Shown here piece by piece: positions 49,275 through 57,016 of a stretch of DNA of 64,000 nt. Source of the DNA: Cupriavidus cauae. GTDB lineage: Bacteria; Pseudomonadota; Gammaproteobacteria; Burkholderiales; Burkholderiaceae. Each line of letters begins with the position of its first letter. Position 1 is the stretch's first letter. The notes under the pieces are model-generated. The model was not told the DNA's origin. It did not search any database and was given only the letters and a program-made list of their open reading frames with translations. Location: assembly GCF_008632125.1 (NCBI RefSeq), contig NZ_VWRN01000073.1:1-64000 (forward strand), written 5' to 3'. The position numbers were made by a program, and so were the translations under genes.

Positions 49275-50423
49275 ATGCATTTCGTACCGGACAACGAGCA
49301 GGTGCTGTTGCGCGACAGCATCCGTCGCTACATGAAGAGCGAGGTCGCGCCGCTGGTGGCCGAACATGACAAGGCACATACCTTTCCCTTTGAAATCCTC
49401 AAGGGGTTGTCTCAGTTCGGCTATATCGGCGGCCGCCTGCCCGAGTCCGAGGGCGGCATGGGGCTGGACCACGTTACGTGGGGCATGCTGATGGAAGAGG
49501 CGGGCTACGCCTGGCTGTCGCTTCGCACCATGCTCAACATCACCAACGGCGGCATCCTGAAGCTCGCCAGCGAAGGCACGCCGGAGCAGAAGACGCGCTT
49601 CCTGCAACCATTGCTGCGTTCCGACCGCCGTTGCTGCACCGCGATCTCCGAGCCCGGAACGGGCTCGAACATCGCACAGATCCAGACGCGTGCGGACCTG
49701 GTCGGCGACGAGTACGTGCTCAATGGCCGCAAGCTGTGGATCACCAATGGCTACTTTGCCGATTTCGCGATCGTGGTGGCGCGCACCTTCAGTCCCGATT
49801 GCGACGGGCAACTGTCCACCTTCATCGTCGAGCGGGATGTGACGCCGTATGAAGTGCGGCGCGTGGACACCATGGTGTTGCGCAGCACCGGTACCGCGGA
49901 GCTCAACTTCGACAACGTACGCATTCCGCGCGCCAACCTGCTTGGCACGGAGGGCAGCGCCCTCAAGCGGATGCTCAAGGGACTCGATGCCGCCCGGGTC
50001 AATATCGCCATGGGCGCGGTGGGCGCGGCCCAGGCTGCGCTCGACCTGTCGATCGACTATGCCCGCACGCGCACGCAGTTCGGCCGCCCCATCGGCAGCT
50101 TCCAGCTGGTGCAGAAGCATATCGTCGACATGACGGTCCGCGTCGAAGCCGCGCGCGCGCTCGGCTACCGCGCAGCGGCGGCCCTGGACGCCAACCAGGA
50201 CGCGCGCACCGCTTGCTCGATCGCCAAGCTGTACGCCACCGAGGCAGCCCACGAGGTCGCCGATATGGCACTGCAGGTCCATGGCGGCCTGGGTTACGCC
50301 ACCGACTATCCGATCGAGCGCATCTTCCGCGATACGCGCGGCGGCACCATTCCCGAAGGGACCACCGAGGTACAGACACTGATCGTCGGCCGGGAGATTC
50401 TCGGCATGTCGGCCATTGCCTGA
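49275..50423 (+). CDS. Acyl-CoA dehydrogenase
   Basis: The 382-residue FAD enzyme shows the family layout: N-terminal alpha (LLRDSIRRYMKSEVAPLVAEHDK), middle beta with FAD-contact motif CTAISEPGTGSNIAQIQTRA and KLWITNGYFADFAIVVAR, and C-terminal alpha with ARTRTQFGRPIGSFQLVQ and QVHGGLGYATDYPIERIFRDTRGGTIPEGTTEVQ. The Glu of the EGT motif is the usual catalytic base. It introduces a 2,3-double bond in an acyl-CoA, giving the substrate for the hydratase encoded divergently. ATG 49275 is preceded by AAGGAGACACCCC; 49197 would add 26 atypical residues. It lies 121 bases after iclR and 93 bases before the ligase. Confidence 0.93.
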   Translation: MHFVPDNEQVLLRDSIRRYMKSEVAPLVAEHDKAHTFPFEILKGLSQFGYIGGRLPESEGGMGLDHVTWGMLMEEAGYAWLSLRTMLNITNGGILKLASEGTPEQKTRFLQPLLRSDRRCCTAISEPGTGSNIAQIQTRADLVGDEYVLNGRKLWITNGYFADFAIVVARTFSPDCDGQLSTFIVERDVTPYEVRRVDTMVLRSTGTAELNFDNVRIPRANLLGTEGSALKRMLKGLDAARVNIAMGAVGAAQAALDLSIDYARTRTQFGRPIGSFQLVQKHIVDMTVRVEAARALGYRAAAALDANQDARTACSIAKLYATEAAHEVADMALQVHGGLGYATDYPIERIFRDTRGGTIPEGTTEVQTLIVGREILGMSAIA

Positions 50424-50516
50424 TCACGCGCCCGCGCTATTGCGCCGGCCTGCTGCCATCGTCACGGGCGCCCCATCGCGGCTGCCCGGGCGACTGTCCT
50501 TTCCGGAGAACCAGTC

Positions 50517-52673
50517 ATGCATTCCAACACGACGGATCTGTCCCGCCTGATCCATCCCCGCTCGATCGCGCTGGTTGGCGCATCGGATCGTCCCAACAGC
50601 ATCGGTGAACGGACCCTGACCAACCTGGTCGTCCATTCGCGCATCGACGGCGACCTCTACCTCGTCAATCCAGGCAAGACCGAAATCATGGGGCGGCGGT
50701 GCTGGCCAAGCGTCGCGTCGCTGCCGGACACGCCCGACGTCGCCGTCATCGTGGTGCCTGCCGCCGGCGTGCTCGCCGTGCTCGACGAATGCGCCTCCCG
50801 CGGCGTGCGCTTCGCCATCATCCTGAGCTCCGGTTTTGGCGAAACCGGCGCGGAAGGCGAGCGCGAGCAGCAGCGCATGAAAGCCATCGCCGAACGCAGC
50901 GGCATGCGGCTGTATGGACCGAACTGCCCGGGGTTGACCAATGTCAATGCGCAGCTCGGCATGACCTTTTCGCCCTCGTTCCCGCACGATCTGGTCAAGG
51001 GTCCGATCGGGCTTGCGACCCAGGGCGGCGGGCTCGGGCGCAACGTGATGCAGGCGATGGAGCGCGGCATCGGTATTGGCTTGTGGGCTTCGACCGGCAA
51101 CGAGGTCGACCTTCAGGTCGCCGACTTCATCCACTACATGGCAGACGCACCGGACATCAAGGTCATCGCCACGCTGCTCGAAGGCATCAAGGATGGCGAG
51201 CGCTTCGCGGCGGCCGTGCAACGCGCGGCCGCGAACGGCAAGCCGGTGGTAGCGCTCAAGGTCGGCCGTTCGGAATATGGGCGCCGCGCCGCGCAGTCGC
51301 ACACCGCCTCGCTGACCGGTTCGGCCGAGGTCAACAGCGCGGTGTTCCGGCAGCTCGGGGTGATCGAGGTGCACGACATCGACGAGCTGGTCGATACCGC
51401 ATGGCTGTTCGCACGCGCACTGCCGGCCGGTCGCGATGCCCTCGCCATCTACTGCTCGTCGGGCGGCACCTCGGCGCTGACCGCCGACGCGGTCGGTGCC
51501 GAGGGACTGACCCTTGCGCAGTTTGCCAGCGAGACCACCGATACCTTGCGCACCACGCTGCCCGACTACGCCGCCATCGGCAACCCGGTGGACACGACCG
51601 CCGCCGTCCTCAGCGATTCGTCGCTGGTGGAGAAGACGCTGGGCGCCGTCGCCGCCGATCCGAATGTCGGCCTCGTCGTGTTGCCGATTACGCTGGACTA
51701 CGGCGAGACCACCACGCGCATGGCACAGAACATCGTGAACGCACAACGCGCCACCAGCACGCCAATCGTGCCGATCTGGATGAGCGATCGGCTCGGCGAC
51801 GGCTACAAGCTGCTGGTCGAGCACGGCTTCGCGCCGCCACGCTCGGTCAACAAGGCGATCGCGGCGATTCGCCGCTGGACCGCCTATGGCCGATGGCGCG
51901 CCGCCGAAGGGGGCGAGCTGGCACTGCGCGTGCCCACTGTTGCAAGCAGCGTCGCCGACGGTGCAGTCGTCACGCAGCCGTTGTCAGAAGCGAACGCCAA
52001 GGCGCGGCTGCGCGAGGCCGGCATCGCGCTGTTGCCGTGCGAGATCGCGCGGACGCGCGACGATGCGGTGCGCATCGCGCGTGCGATGGGCTTTCCCGTG
52101 GTGGCAAAGATCGCGAGCGCCGATATCGTGCACAAGTCGGACATCGGCGGAGTGCGCGTAGGTCTGGAGGATGCGGCGGCGGTGCAGGAGGCATGGGATG
52201 CCATCACCGCCGCGGCGCACCGCCATCGCCCCGACGCCACCATCGACGGCGTGCTGATTGAGAAGATGGCGCCGCCGCGCGGCCTGGAACTGTTGATCGG
52301 CGTTACGCGTGATCCGGTGTTCGGCCATGTGCTGACCTTCGGCATGGGCGGCATCCATGTCGAGGTACTGCGCGATGTATCGCGCCGGATGCTGCCGCTC
52401 GGCAAGGGAGAGGCTGCGGCAATGATCCGCGAGATCCGCGCGTGGCCATTGCTGGAAGGGATTCGTGGGCGGCCGCCCGCCGACGTGGCAGCGCTGGAGG
52501 CGCTGCTCGGCCGGATCTCCGATTTCGTGCGCGACAACGCCGCGTGGATCGAGGAGATGGACCTGAATCCGGTCTGGGTCGACGTTGCGAGCGAACCCGG
52601 CAAACCTGGCGCCGGCGCGATCCCGCTCGATGCGGTGATCGTCGCGCGACAGCCACCGGAGGCTCGCGCATGA
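50517..52673 (+). CDS. ADP-forming acyl-CoA ligase (acetate-CoA ligase family, fused subunits)
   Basis: The 718-residue protein is a fused NDP-forming acyl-CoA synthetase: CoA-binding Rossmann domain (1-130: HPRSIALVGASDRPNSIGERTLTNLV), succinyl-CoA-ligase-like flavodoxin domain (140-300, with catalytic-loop His262 in AAQSHTASLTGSAEVNSA), a second ligase domain to about 470, and an ATP-grasp domain (480-700: FPVVAKIASADIVHKSDIGGVRVGLED, FGMGGIHVEVLRDVSRRMLPLG, MDLNPVWVD). It activates an organic acid with CoA and ATP through a phosphohistidine, making the CoA thioester for the dehydrogenase. Its stop overlaps the CoA-transferase ATG. The acid is not identifiable. Confidence 0.9.
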   Translation: MHSNTTDLSRLIHPRSIALVGASDRPNSIGERTLTNLVVHSRIDGDLYLVNPGKTEIMGRRCWPSVASLPDTPDVAVIVVPAAGVLAVLDECASRGVRFAIILSSGFGETGAEGEREQQRMKAIAERSGMRLYGPNCPGLTNVNAQLGMTFSPSFPHDLVKGPIGLATQGGGLGRNVMQAMERGIGIGLWASTGNEVDLQVADFIHYMADAPDIKVIATLLEGIKDGERFAAAVQRAAANGKPVVALKVGRSEYGRRAAQSHTASLTGSAEVNSAVFRQLGVIEVHDIDELVDTAWLFARALPAGRDALAIYCSSGGTSALTADAVGAEGLTLAQFASETTDTLRTTLPDYAAIGNPVDTTAAVLSDSSLVEKTLGAVAADPNVGLVVLPITLDYGETTTRMAQNIVNAQRATSTPIVPIWMSDRLGDGYKLLVEHGFAPPRSVNKAIAAIRRWTAYGRWRAAEGGELALRVPTVASSVADGAVVTQPLSEANAKARLREAGIALLPCEIARTRDDAVRIARAMGFPVVAKIASADIVHKSDIGGVRVGLEDAAAVQEAWDAITAAAHRHRPDATIDGVLIEKMAPPRGLELLIGVTRDPVFGHVLTFGMGGIHVEVLRDVSRRMLPLGKGEAAAMIREIRAWPLLEGIRGRPPADVAALEALLGRISDFVRDNAAWIEEMDLNPVWVDVASEPGKPGAGAIPLDAVIVARQPPEARA

Positions 52674-53821
52674 GCGCCGCCGATCCCACTGCCGTCGCGC
52701 CGCCGCTGGACGGCGTCACCGTCATCGACTTGAGCGAGCTGCTGCCCGGACCATTCTTTACGCAAAACCTGGCGGAACTGGGCGCCCGGGTGATCAAGAT
52801 CGAGCGCCCGCCGCACGGCGACAACGCGCGCCGTATGGGTCCGGGAGTGTTCGAGGCCGTCAATCGGGGAAAGCAGAGCCTGCTCGTCGATCTGAAGGAG
52901 GAAGCGGGGCGCCGTGAAGTGCTTGCGTTGCTGGACGAGGCCGACGTGCTGGTCGAATCCTACCGGCCCGGCGTGATGGCCCGGCTGGGGCTCGACGCCG
53001 CTACGCTGCAGGCGCGCTTTCCGCGCCTGGTACACGTGTCGCTGAGCGGTTATGGCCAGCAGGGACCGTGGGCGCAGTTGCCAGGCCATGACATCAATTA
53101 CCTCGCAGCGTGCGGTGCGCTGGCGGTATCGGGGGAGCAGCGCGGCGGTCCAGCGCAGTCGTTCGGCCTGCCGCTGGCCGACCTGTGCGGTGCGATGTAC
53201 GCGCTGTCCGCCACGCTCGCCGCCTTGCTGCAGCGCGAGCGAAGCGGCCGTGGCCAGTACCTGGACGTCGCACTCGCCGACAGCGCGCTGCACTGGATGA
53301 ACGCACGCTTCGGCGCCTGGCGCGAGGCGGGGGCAGGCTCGCTCGCCGAGCAGCGCGAAGCGACGCTGGTCAAACCGGCCTATGGCGCGTTCCGCTGCAG
53401 CGACGGCGAGTACCTGTCGGTGGCCGCGCTCGAGGACCATTTCTGGAAGCGGCTGTGCGAGGCGTTGCCGATGGCGCCGTTCGACGGCGAGCCCTGGCGT
53501 GGCATCGCCGCACGCAAGCCTGCCGCCGCTGCCATCAACGCGCGTCTGGCCGAAGCGCTCGCCGCCTACGAGCGCGACCGCGCGTTCGCGCTGCTCGCGC
53601 GGGCCGATGTGCCAGTTGCGCCGGTCGTCGCACCCAACGACGTCGGTGCGCTGGCGCAGTTCCGCGAGCGCGATCGGTTCGATCCGGGCAGCGCCGATGC
53701 GCCTTTGCCGCTGGCGCGCTTTCCCGTCCCCCTGGAGGGCATGAGCGCGATGGGCCCGGGACGCGCCCCTGCGCTGGACAGTGCGCGCCGACAGCAGGGC
53801 CGGGGCGATGGCGGGCGGTGA
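52670..53821 (+). CDS. CaiB/BaiF-family (class III) CoA transferase
   Basis: The 383-residue protein has the class III pattern: DGVTVIDLSELLPGPFFTQNLAELGARVIKIERP, ESYRPGVMARLGLD, HVSLSGYGQQGPWAQLPGHDINYLAACGA with catalytic Asp141, and LPLADLCGAMYALSATLAALLQRERSGRGQYLDVALADSA. It moves CoA between carboxylates and is thus a second route to activate the pathway acid, or it recycles CoA from a product. ATG 52670 overlaps the ligase stop (ATGA) and follows CCGGAGGCTCGCGC. It overlaps the next gene start by 14 bases. Confidence 0.9.
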   Translation: MSAADPTAVAPPLDGVTVIDLSELLPGPFFTQNLAELGARVIKIERPPHGDNARRMGPGVFEAVNRGKQSLLVDLKEEAGRREVLALLDEADVLVESYRPGVMARLGLDAATLQARFPRLVHVSLSGYGQQGPWAQLPGHDINYLAACGALAVSGEQRGGPAQSFGLPLADLCGAMYALSATLAALLQRERSGRGQYLDVALADSALHWMNARFGAWREAGAGSLAEQREATLVKPAYGAFRCSDGEYLSVAALEDHFWKRLCEALPMAPFDGEPWRGIAARKPAAAAINARLAEALAAYERDRAFALLARADVPVAPVVAPNDVGALAQFRERDRFDPGSADAPLPLARFPVPLEGMSAMGPGRAPALDSARRQQGRGDGGR

Positions 53822-54836
53822 TCCATCGCGTGGGCAGCACAGCGGGCCGTTCCGCACGCGGCTGACCGAGCTGTTCGGCATCGACCATCCGATCCTGGGC
53901 GGCGGGCTGATGTGGCTGTCACAGCCGCGCTACGTCGCCGCGCTCGTCAATGCTGGTTGCATGGGCTTCATCACGCCACGTTCGTTCGAGGATCGCCCCG
54001 CGTTCGAAGCCGCGTTGCGCCAGTGCGCCTTGCTGACCGAAGGGCGGCCATTCGGCGTCAACCTGACTCTGTCGGGGCGTTCCGCCGGCAATGATGCCGT
54101 GCTCGACTGGCTCGATGCCGCGCTCCGTTGTGGCGTGCGCCATTTCGAGACCGCGGGCCGGGGGCCGGGGGAACTGATCCGGCGTATCCACGACGGTGGC
54201 GGCATCGTCCTGCACAAGGCGTCCAGCATTCGCCATGCGCTGGCCGCCGAGCGCGATGGCGCCGACGCGGTGGCGCTGGTCGGCATGGAGGAGGGCGGCC
54301 ATCCCGGCCTCAACGAACTGCCGTCGATGTTGCTCGGGGCGCTTGCGCAAGACCGCGTGCGGGTGCCCATCGCCATCGGTGGCGGCATCGGCCATGGGCG
54401 GCAGATCGCGGCACTGCTGGCGCAGGGACTCGATGGCGCCGTGATCGGCAGCCGCTTCCTGGTCAGCGAGGAAGTCGAGGCGCATCCGGCGTACAAGCGC
54501 CATCTGGTCGAATGCGACGAGCATGCAACCGTCGCGGTGTTGCGCTCGCTCGGCAACACCTGGCGCGTGCTGCGCAATGCCACCGCCGAGCAAGTCGCCG
54601 CGCTCGAGCGCGATGGCGCACGCGACTATGCCGCGTATGGCGATCTGCTCGATGGTCGCAACACACGCGACCGTTGCTATCGGGAGGGCCAGTGGCAGCA
54701 CGGCATGGTGTCGCTGGGGCCTTCCATTGCGTTTGCACGCCGGGTCGAGCCGCTGGCTGAGATCGTCGCCACGCTGCTTGCCGAGGCGGTGGCCTGCTTC
54801 GATTCTCTGGATCATCGGATACGTGTGAAATCATGA
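53808..54836 (+). CDS. Nitronate-monooxygenase-like FMN enzyme, copy 1
   Basis: The 342-residue TIM-barrel protein belongs to the NMO/2-nitropropane-dioxygenase fold: FGIDHPILGGGLMWLSQPRYVAALVNAGCMGFITP, GADAVALVGMEEGGHPGLN, VPIAIGGGIGHGRQIAALLAQGLDGAVIGSRFL with the phosphate-binding loop. NMO proteins bind FMN and act on alkyl nitronates, but close relatives are enoyl-ACP/CoA reductases (FabK type) or have unknown roles. ATG 53808 follows GGGCCGGGGCG and overlaps the CoA transferase. In a CoA operon a reductase or oxidase of an unsaturated CoA thioester is as plausible as true NMO activity. Confidence 0.85.
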   Translation: MAGGDPSRGQHSGPFRTRLTELFGIDHPILGGGLMWLSQPRYVAALVNAGCMGFITPRSFEDRPAFEAALRQCALLTEGRPFGVNLTLSGRSAGNDAVLDWLDAALRCGVRHFETAGRGPGELIRRIHDGGGIVLHKASSIRHALAAERDGADAVALVGMEEGGHPGLNELPSMLLGALAQDRVRVPIAIGGGIGHGRQIAALLAQGLDGAVIGSRFLVSEEVEAHPAYKRHLVECDEHATVAVLRSLGNTWRVLRNATAEQVAALERDGARDYAAYGDLLDGRNTRDRCYREGQWQHGMVSLGPSIAFARRVEPLAEIVATLLAEAVACFDSLDHRIRVKS

Positions 54837-55816
54837 CGACGCTGCCATTCCTGGAACGCCTGAAGGTCCCCGTCGTCGCCGCGCCGATGCTGCGCGTGTC
54901 CGGCATCGAACTGGTATCGGCGGCGTGTCGCGCCGGTGTGGTCGGCGCCTTCCCGACCGCCAATTGCCGCTCGCTGGACGAACTCGATGCCTGGCTGGCG
55001 CGGCTATCGACCGAAGCCGCAGAGGCCACGCGCAACGGCGCACCGCACCATGGCGCGTATTGCCCCAACCTGATCATGCGGCGCGACCCGGCCAAGCTGC
55101 GCGCCGAGGTCGAATTGATCGCCAGCTATCGACCCGAGGTGGTGATCACCAGCGTCGGCTCGCCGGCCGCCGCCATGCCCGCATTGCGAGCGGCGGGCTC
55201 CTGCGTGTTTGCCGACGTCGCCACCTTGCACCACGCCCGCCGCGCCCTGGATGCCGGCGCCGATGGCCTCGTGTTGCTCACCGCGGGCGCCGGCGGCCAC
55301 ACGGGCTGGGCCAATCCGTTTGCCTTCGTGCGGGCGGTGCGGGCATTCTTCCATGGCCCGCTGATACTGGCGGGCGGCATGATGGACGGTATTGCGCTGC
55401 GGGCAGCCACGGTCCTCGGCTGCGACCTCGTATCGATGGGCACGCGCTTTATCGGGACGCGGGAGAGCCTGGCCAGCGAGGACTACAAGGCGATGCTGTG
55501 CAACAGCACGCTCGATGATGTGGTGACGACGCGAGCGTTTACCGGTTTGCCGGCCAATTTCCTGGTCCCGTCGATTCGCCGCGTCGGACTCGATCCGCAG
55601 CAGCTCGACGAATCGGTGTCCGTACATGAAGCCCGCAGCCGGTTTGGCGGCGGTGCCGACGGCGCGGTGATCCAACGCTGGGCGGACCTTTGGAGCGCCG
55701 GGCACTCGGTGTCGGGGGTGAAGGCCGTCAGCAGTGTGGCAGAGGTCGTGGAGGAGCTGGCAATAGAGTATGAAGAGGCAGAGCCGCGGCTTTCCGGCTC
55801 GCGCAATCGACACTGA
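54833..55816 (+). CDS. Nitronate-monooxygenase-like FMN enzyme, copy 2
   Basis: The 327-residue protein has the same fold as its neighbour but is clearly divergent: LKVPVVAAPMLRVSGIELVSAACRAGVVGAFPTANCRS, NLIMRRDPAKLRAEVELIASYRPEVVITSVGSP, GADGLVLLTAGAGGHTGWANPFAFVRAVRAFFHGPLILAGGMMDGIALRAATVLGCDLVSMGTRFIGT. The AGGHTG loop is typical of NMO class I, including the flavin-facing His. Translation is coupled to copy 1 by ATGA. Two unequal copies in series suggest either a heteromer or two sequential flavin steps. A terminator follows at 55831. Confidence 0.85.
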   Translation: MTTLPFLERLKVPVVAAPMLRVSGIELVSAACRAGVVGAFPTANCRSLDELDAWLARLSTEAAEATRNGAPHHGAYCPNLIMRRDPAKLRAEVELIASYRPEVVITSVGSPAAAMPALRAAGSCVFADVATLHHARRALDAGADGLVLLTAGAGGHTGWANPFAFVRAVRAFFHGPLILAGGMMDGIALRAATVLGCDLVSMGTRFIGTRESLASEDYKAMLCNSTLDDVVTTRAFTGLPANFLVPSIRRVGLDPQQLDESVSVHEARSRFGGGADGAVIQRWADLWSAGHSVSGVKAVSSVAEVVEELAIEYEEAEPRLSGSRNRH

Positions 55817-55830
55817 GTCCCGCTGCAGCG

Positions 55831-55854
55831 CGGCCGCTTTGCGGGGCCTTTTTT
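55831..55854 (+). terminator. Rho-independent terminator of the plus-strand CoA operon
   Basis: GGCCGC-TTT-GCGGGGCC forms a stem of six or more base pairs with a one-base bulge, followed at once by TTTTTT (55849-55854). It lies 15 bases after the stop of the second NMO-like gene. Stem, spacing and U tract are all typical. Confidence 0.8.
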
Positions 55855-56333
55855 CCTGGCTCGCGCTGGCGCCTGACCGCTGTTCGTGCGCGACGGCCCT
55901 GGTGGTCTGCCGGTCGTCGCGCAATGCCTGCACCTTGTCCGCGATCTCCAGCACGTGCCCCAGGCGTTACGACATTAGAAAAAACGGCCAACACCTTTGT
56001 CGCCGATAATACTTCTTATGTAAAATTCGAAGTCATTGCGCGGACAGGAGTGCGTTCGCACTCGTTAATTTGCATAAATTTGTTACCCGTTTTTGCATAA
56101 ATTTGTTACCCGCCCCTAGGCGCTTACCTTTCGGAGGCTGGCAGTTTCGATGACGGCACAGCCGGCGACTATGCCGGGAGCGCCGTGTGCTCTCTCTACC
56201 GTTTGCACGTGCTCGCGCCCCCGCCTGCGAGATACCCCTGTCCGAGTTGTCGGCCTCTTTGCTAGCCGTGTAAAGTGACGCAAAGTTACTTTAGGACACT
56301 GCCGTGGCGTGGCAGACAATTCGGGGGGCGGAC
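55855..56333. other. AT-richer stretch left of the recombinase region, with no supported gene
   Basis: From about 55966 the base composition drops (TTAGAAAAAACGG, ATAATACTTCTTATGTAAAA), unlike the 66-percent-GC operons to the left. It holds the 20-bp direct repeat at 56070-56112. It also contains AAAGT-N11-ACTTT at 56273-56293, just upstream of the hypothetical membrane protein. I see no coding frame with convincing content. The composition break marks a likely left boundary of acquired DNA. Confidence 0.55.
56070..56112. repeat. Two 20-bp direct repeats, period 23
   Basis: TTGCATAAATTTGTTACCCG occurs at 56070-56089 and again identically at 56093-56112. Spacing is just over two helical turns, so proteins bound to both copies would sit on the same face. 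Possible roles are iterons, recombinase accessory sites or regulator boxes. The nearest gene is the membrane protein at 56334. Confidence 0.85.
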
Positions 56334-56930
56334 ATGGAATCTTCGGCGGTGCCTTGGTCACAGGGCGTGCAAGTACTGTCTTGGCTGGCGCGCGAGCCAT
56401 GTGTGCGAAATCCGGATGCTGTAGCGCGAGCGTGGGAGGTGATGGCCCCTGCCGCACCGACGCTGGCCGATTGCGGACGGATGTATGCAGCCTATGGCCG
56501 GAGCTTTTCAGTCGCCCAACTGCGCTACATCGCGCAGCATTCGGCAGCGCTGTCGCTCGCGCGCTGGGCGGCCTCCGGTTGGCCTTATCTGCGGTTCAAT
56601 GAGGACCATGGCTTTACCGCCGGCCCCACCTACGTCGCGCTCCGACCAGGTCAGGTGACGCCCAGCTTCTGGGCATTTTGCTTCGGCACCGTGACCATGT
56701 TCGGCCTGGCCGTCGCGGCATTCACCTATGGCAAGACTTCCGGCGGCGTGGGCGGTTTGGTGCTGGCGGCCATCTGCTTGGCCTTTCTGATGCTCGAGTT
56801 CGTCGATTTGCGCAGCCGTCACCATGCACGGCGCGCGATCGCCCTGTGCGCGGCGGGGCCACACGCCGACAGCATGACGGTCGCCGTGATGCCAACAAGG
56901 GGATTCGGCTTGAAGGATTCCGTGTTTTGA
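56334..56930 (+). CDS. Hypothetical membrane protein next to a recombinase
   Basis: The 198-residue protein has no family that I recognise. Residues 1-105 are soluble (SWLAREPCVRNPDAVARAWEV, LADCGRMYAAYGRSFSVAQLRYI), followed by two hydrophobic helices (FWAFCFGTVTMFGLAVAAFTYG and VGGLVLAAICLAFLMLEFV), then a short basic/polar tail. ATG 56334 is preceded by GGGGGGCG; the GTG at 56304 gives ten more residues and is less likely. It converges on the recombinase with an 86-base gap. Its low similarity to the chromosomal style around it supports membership of the acquired segment. Confidence 0.6.
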   Translation: MESSAVPWSQGVQVLSWLAREPCVRNPDAVARAWEVMAPAAPTLADCGRMYAAYGRSFSVAQLRYIAQHSAALSLARWAASGWPYLRFNEDHGFTAGPTYVALRPGQVTPSFWAFCFGTVTMFGLAVAAFTYGKTSGGVGGLVLAAICLAFLMLEFVDLRSRHHARRAIALCAAGPHADSMTVAVMPTRGFGLKDSVF

Positions 56931-57016
56931 GCCCGAACCGCTCGGCAACGAAGGGGCAAGATTGTAGTCCCTTATTCGTCCGTACAGCCCGCTATTGGCG
57001 CCCTTGCGGGTGTCAT

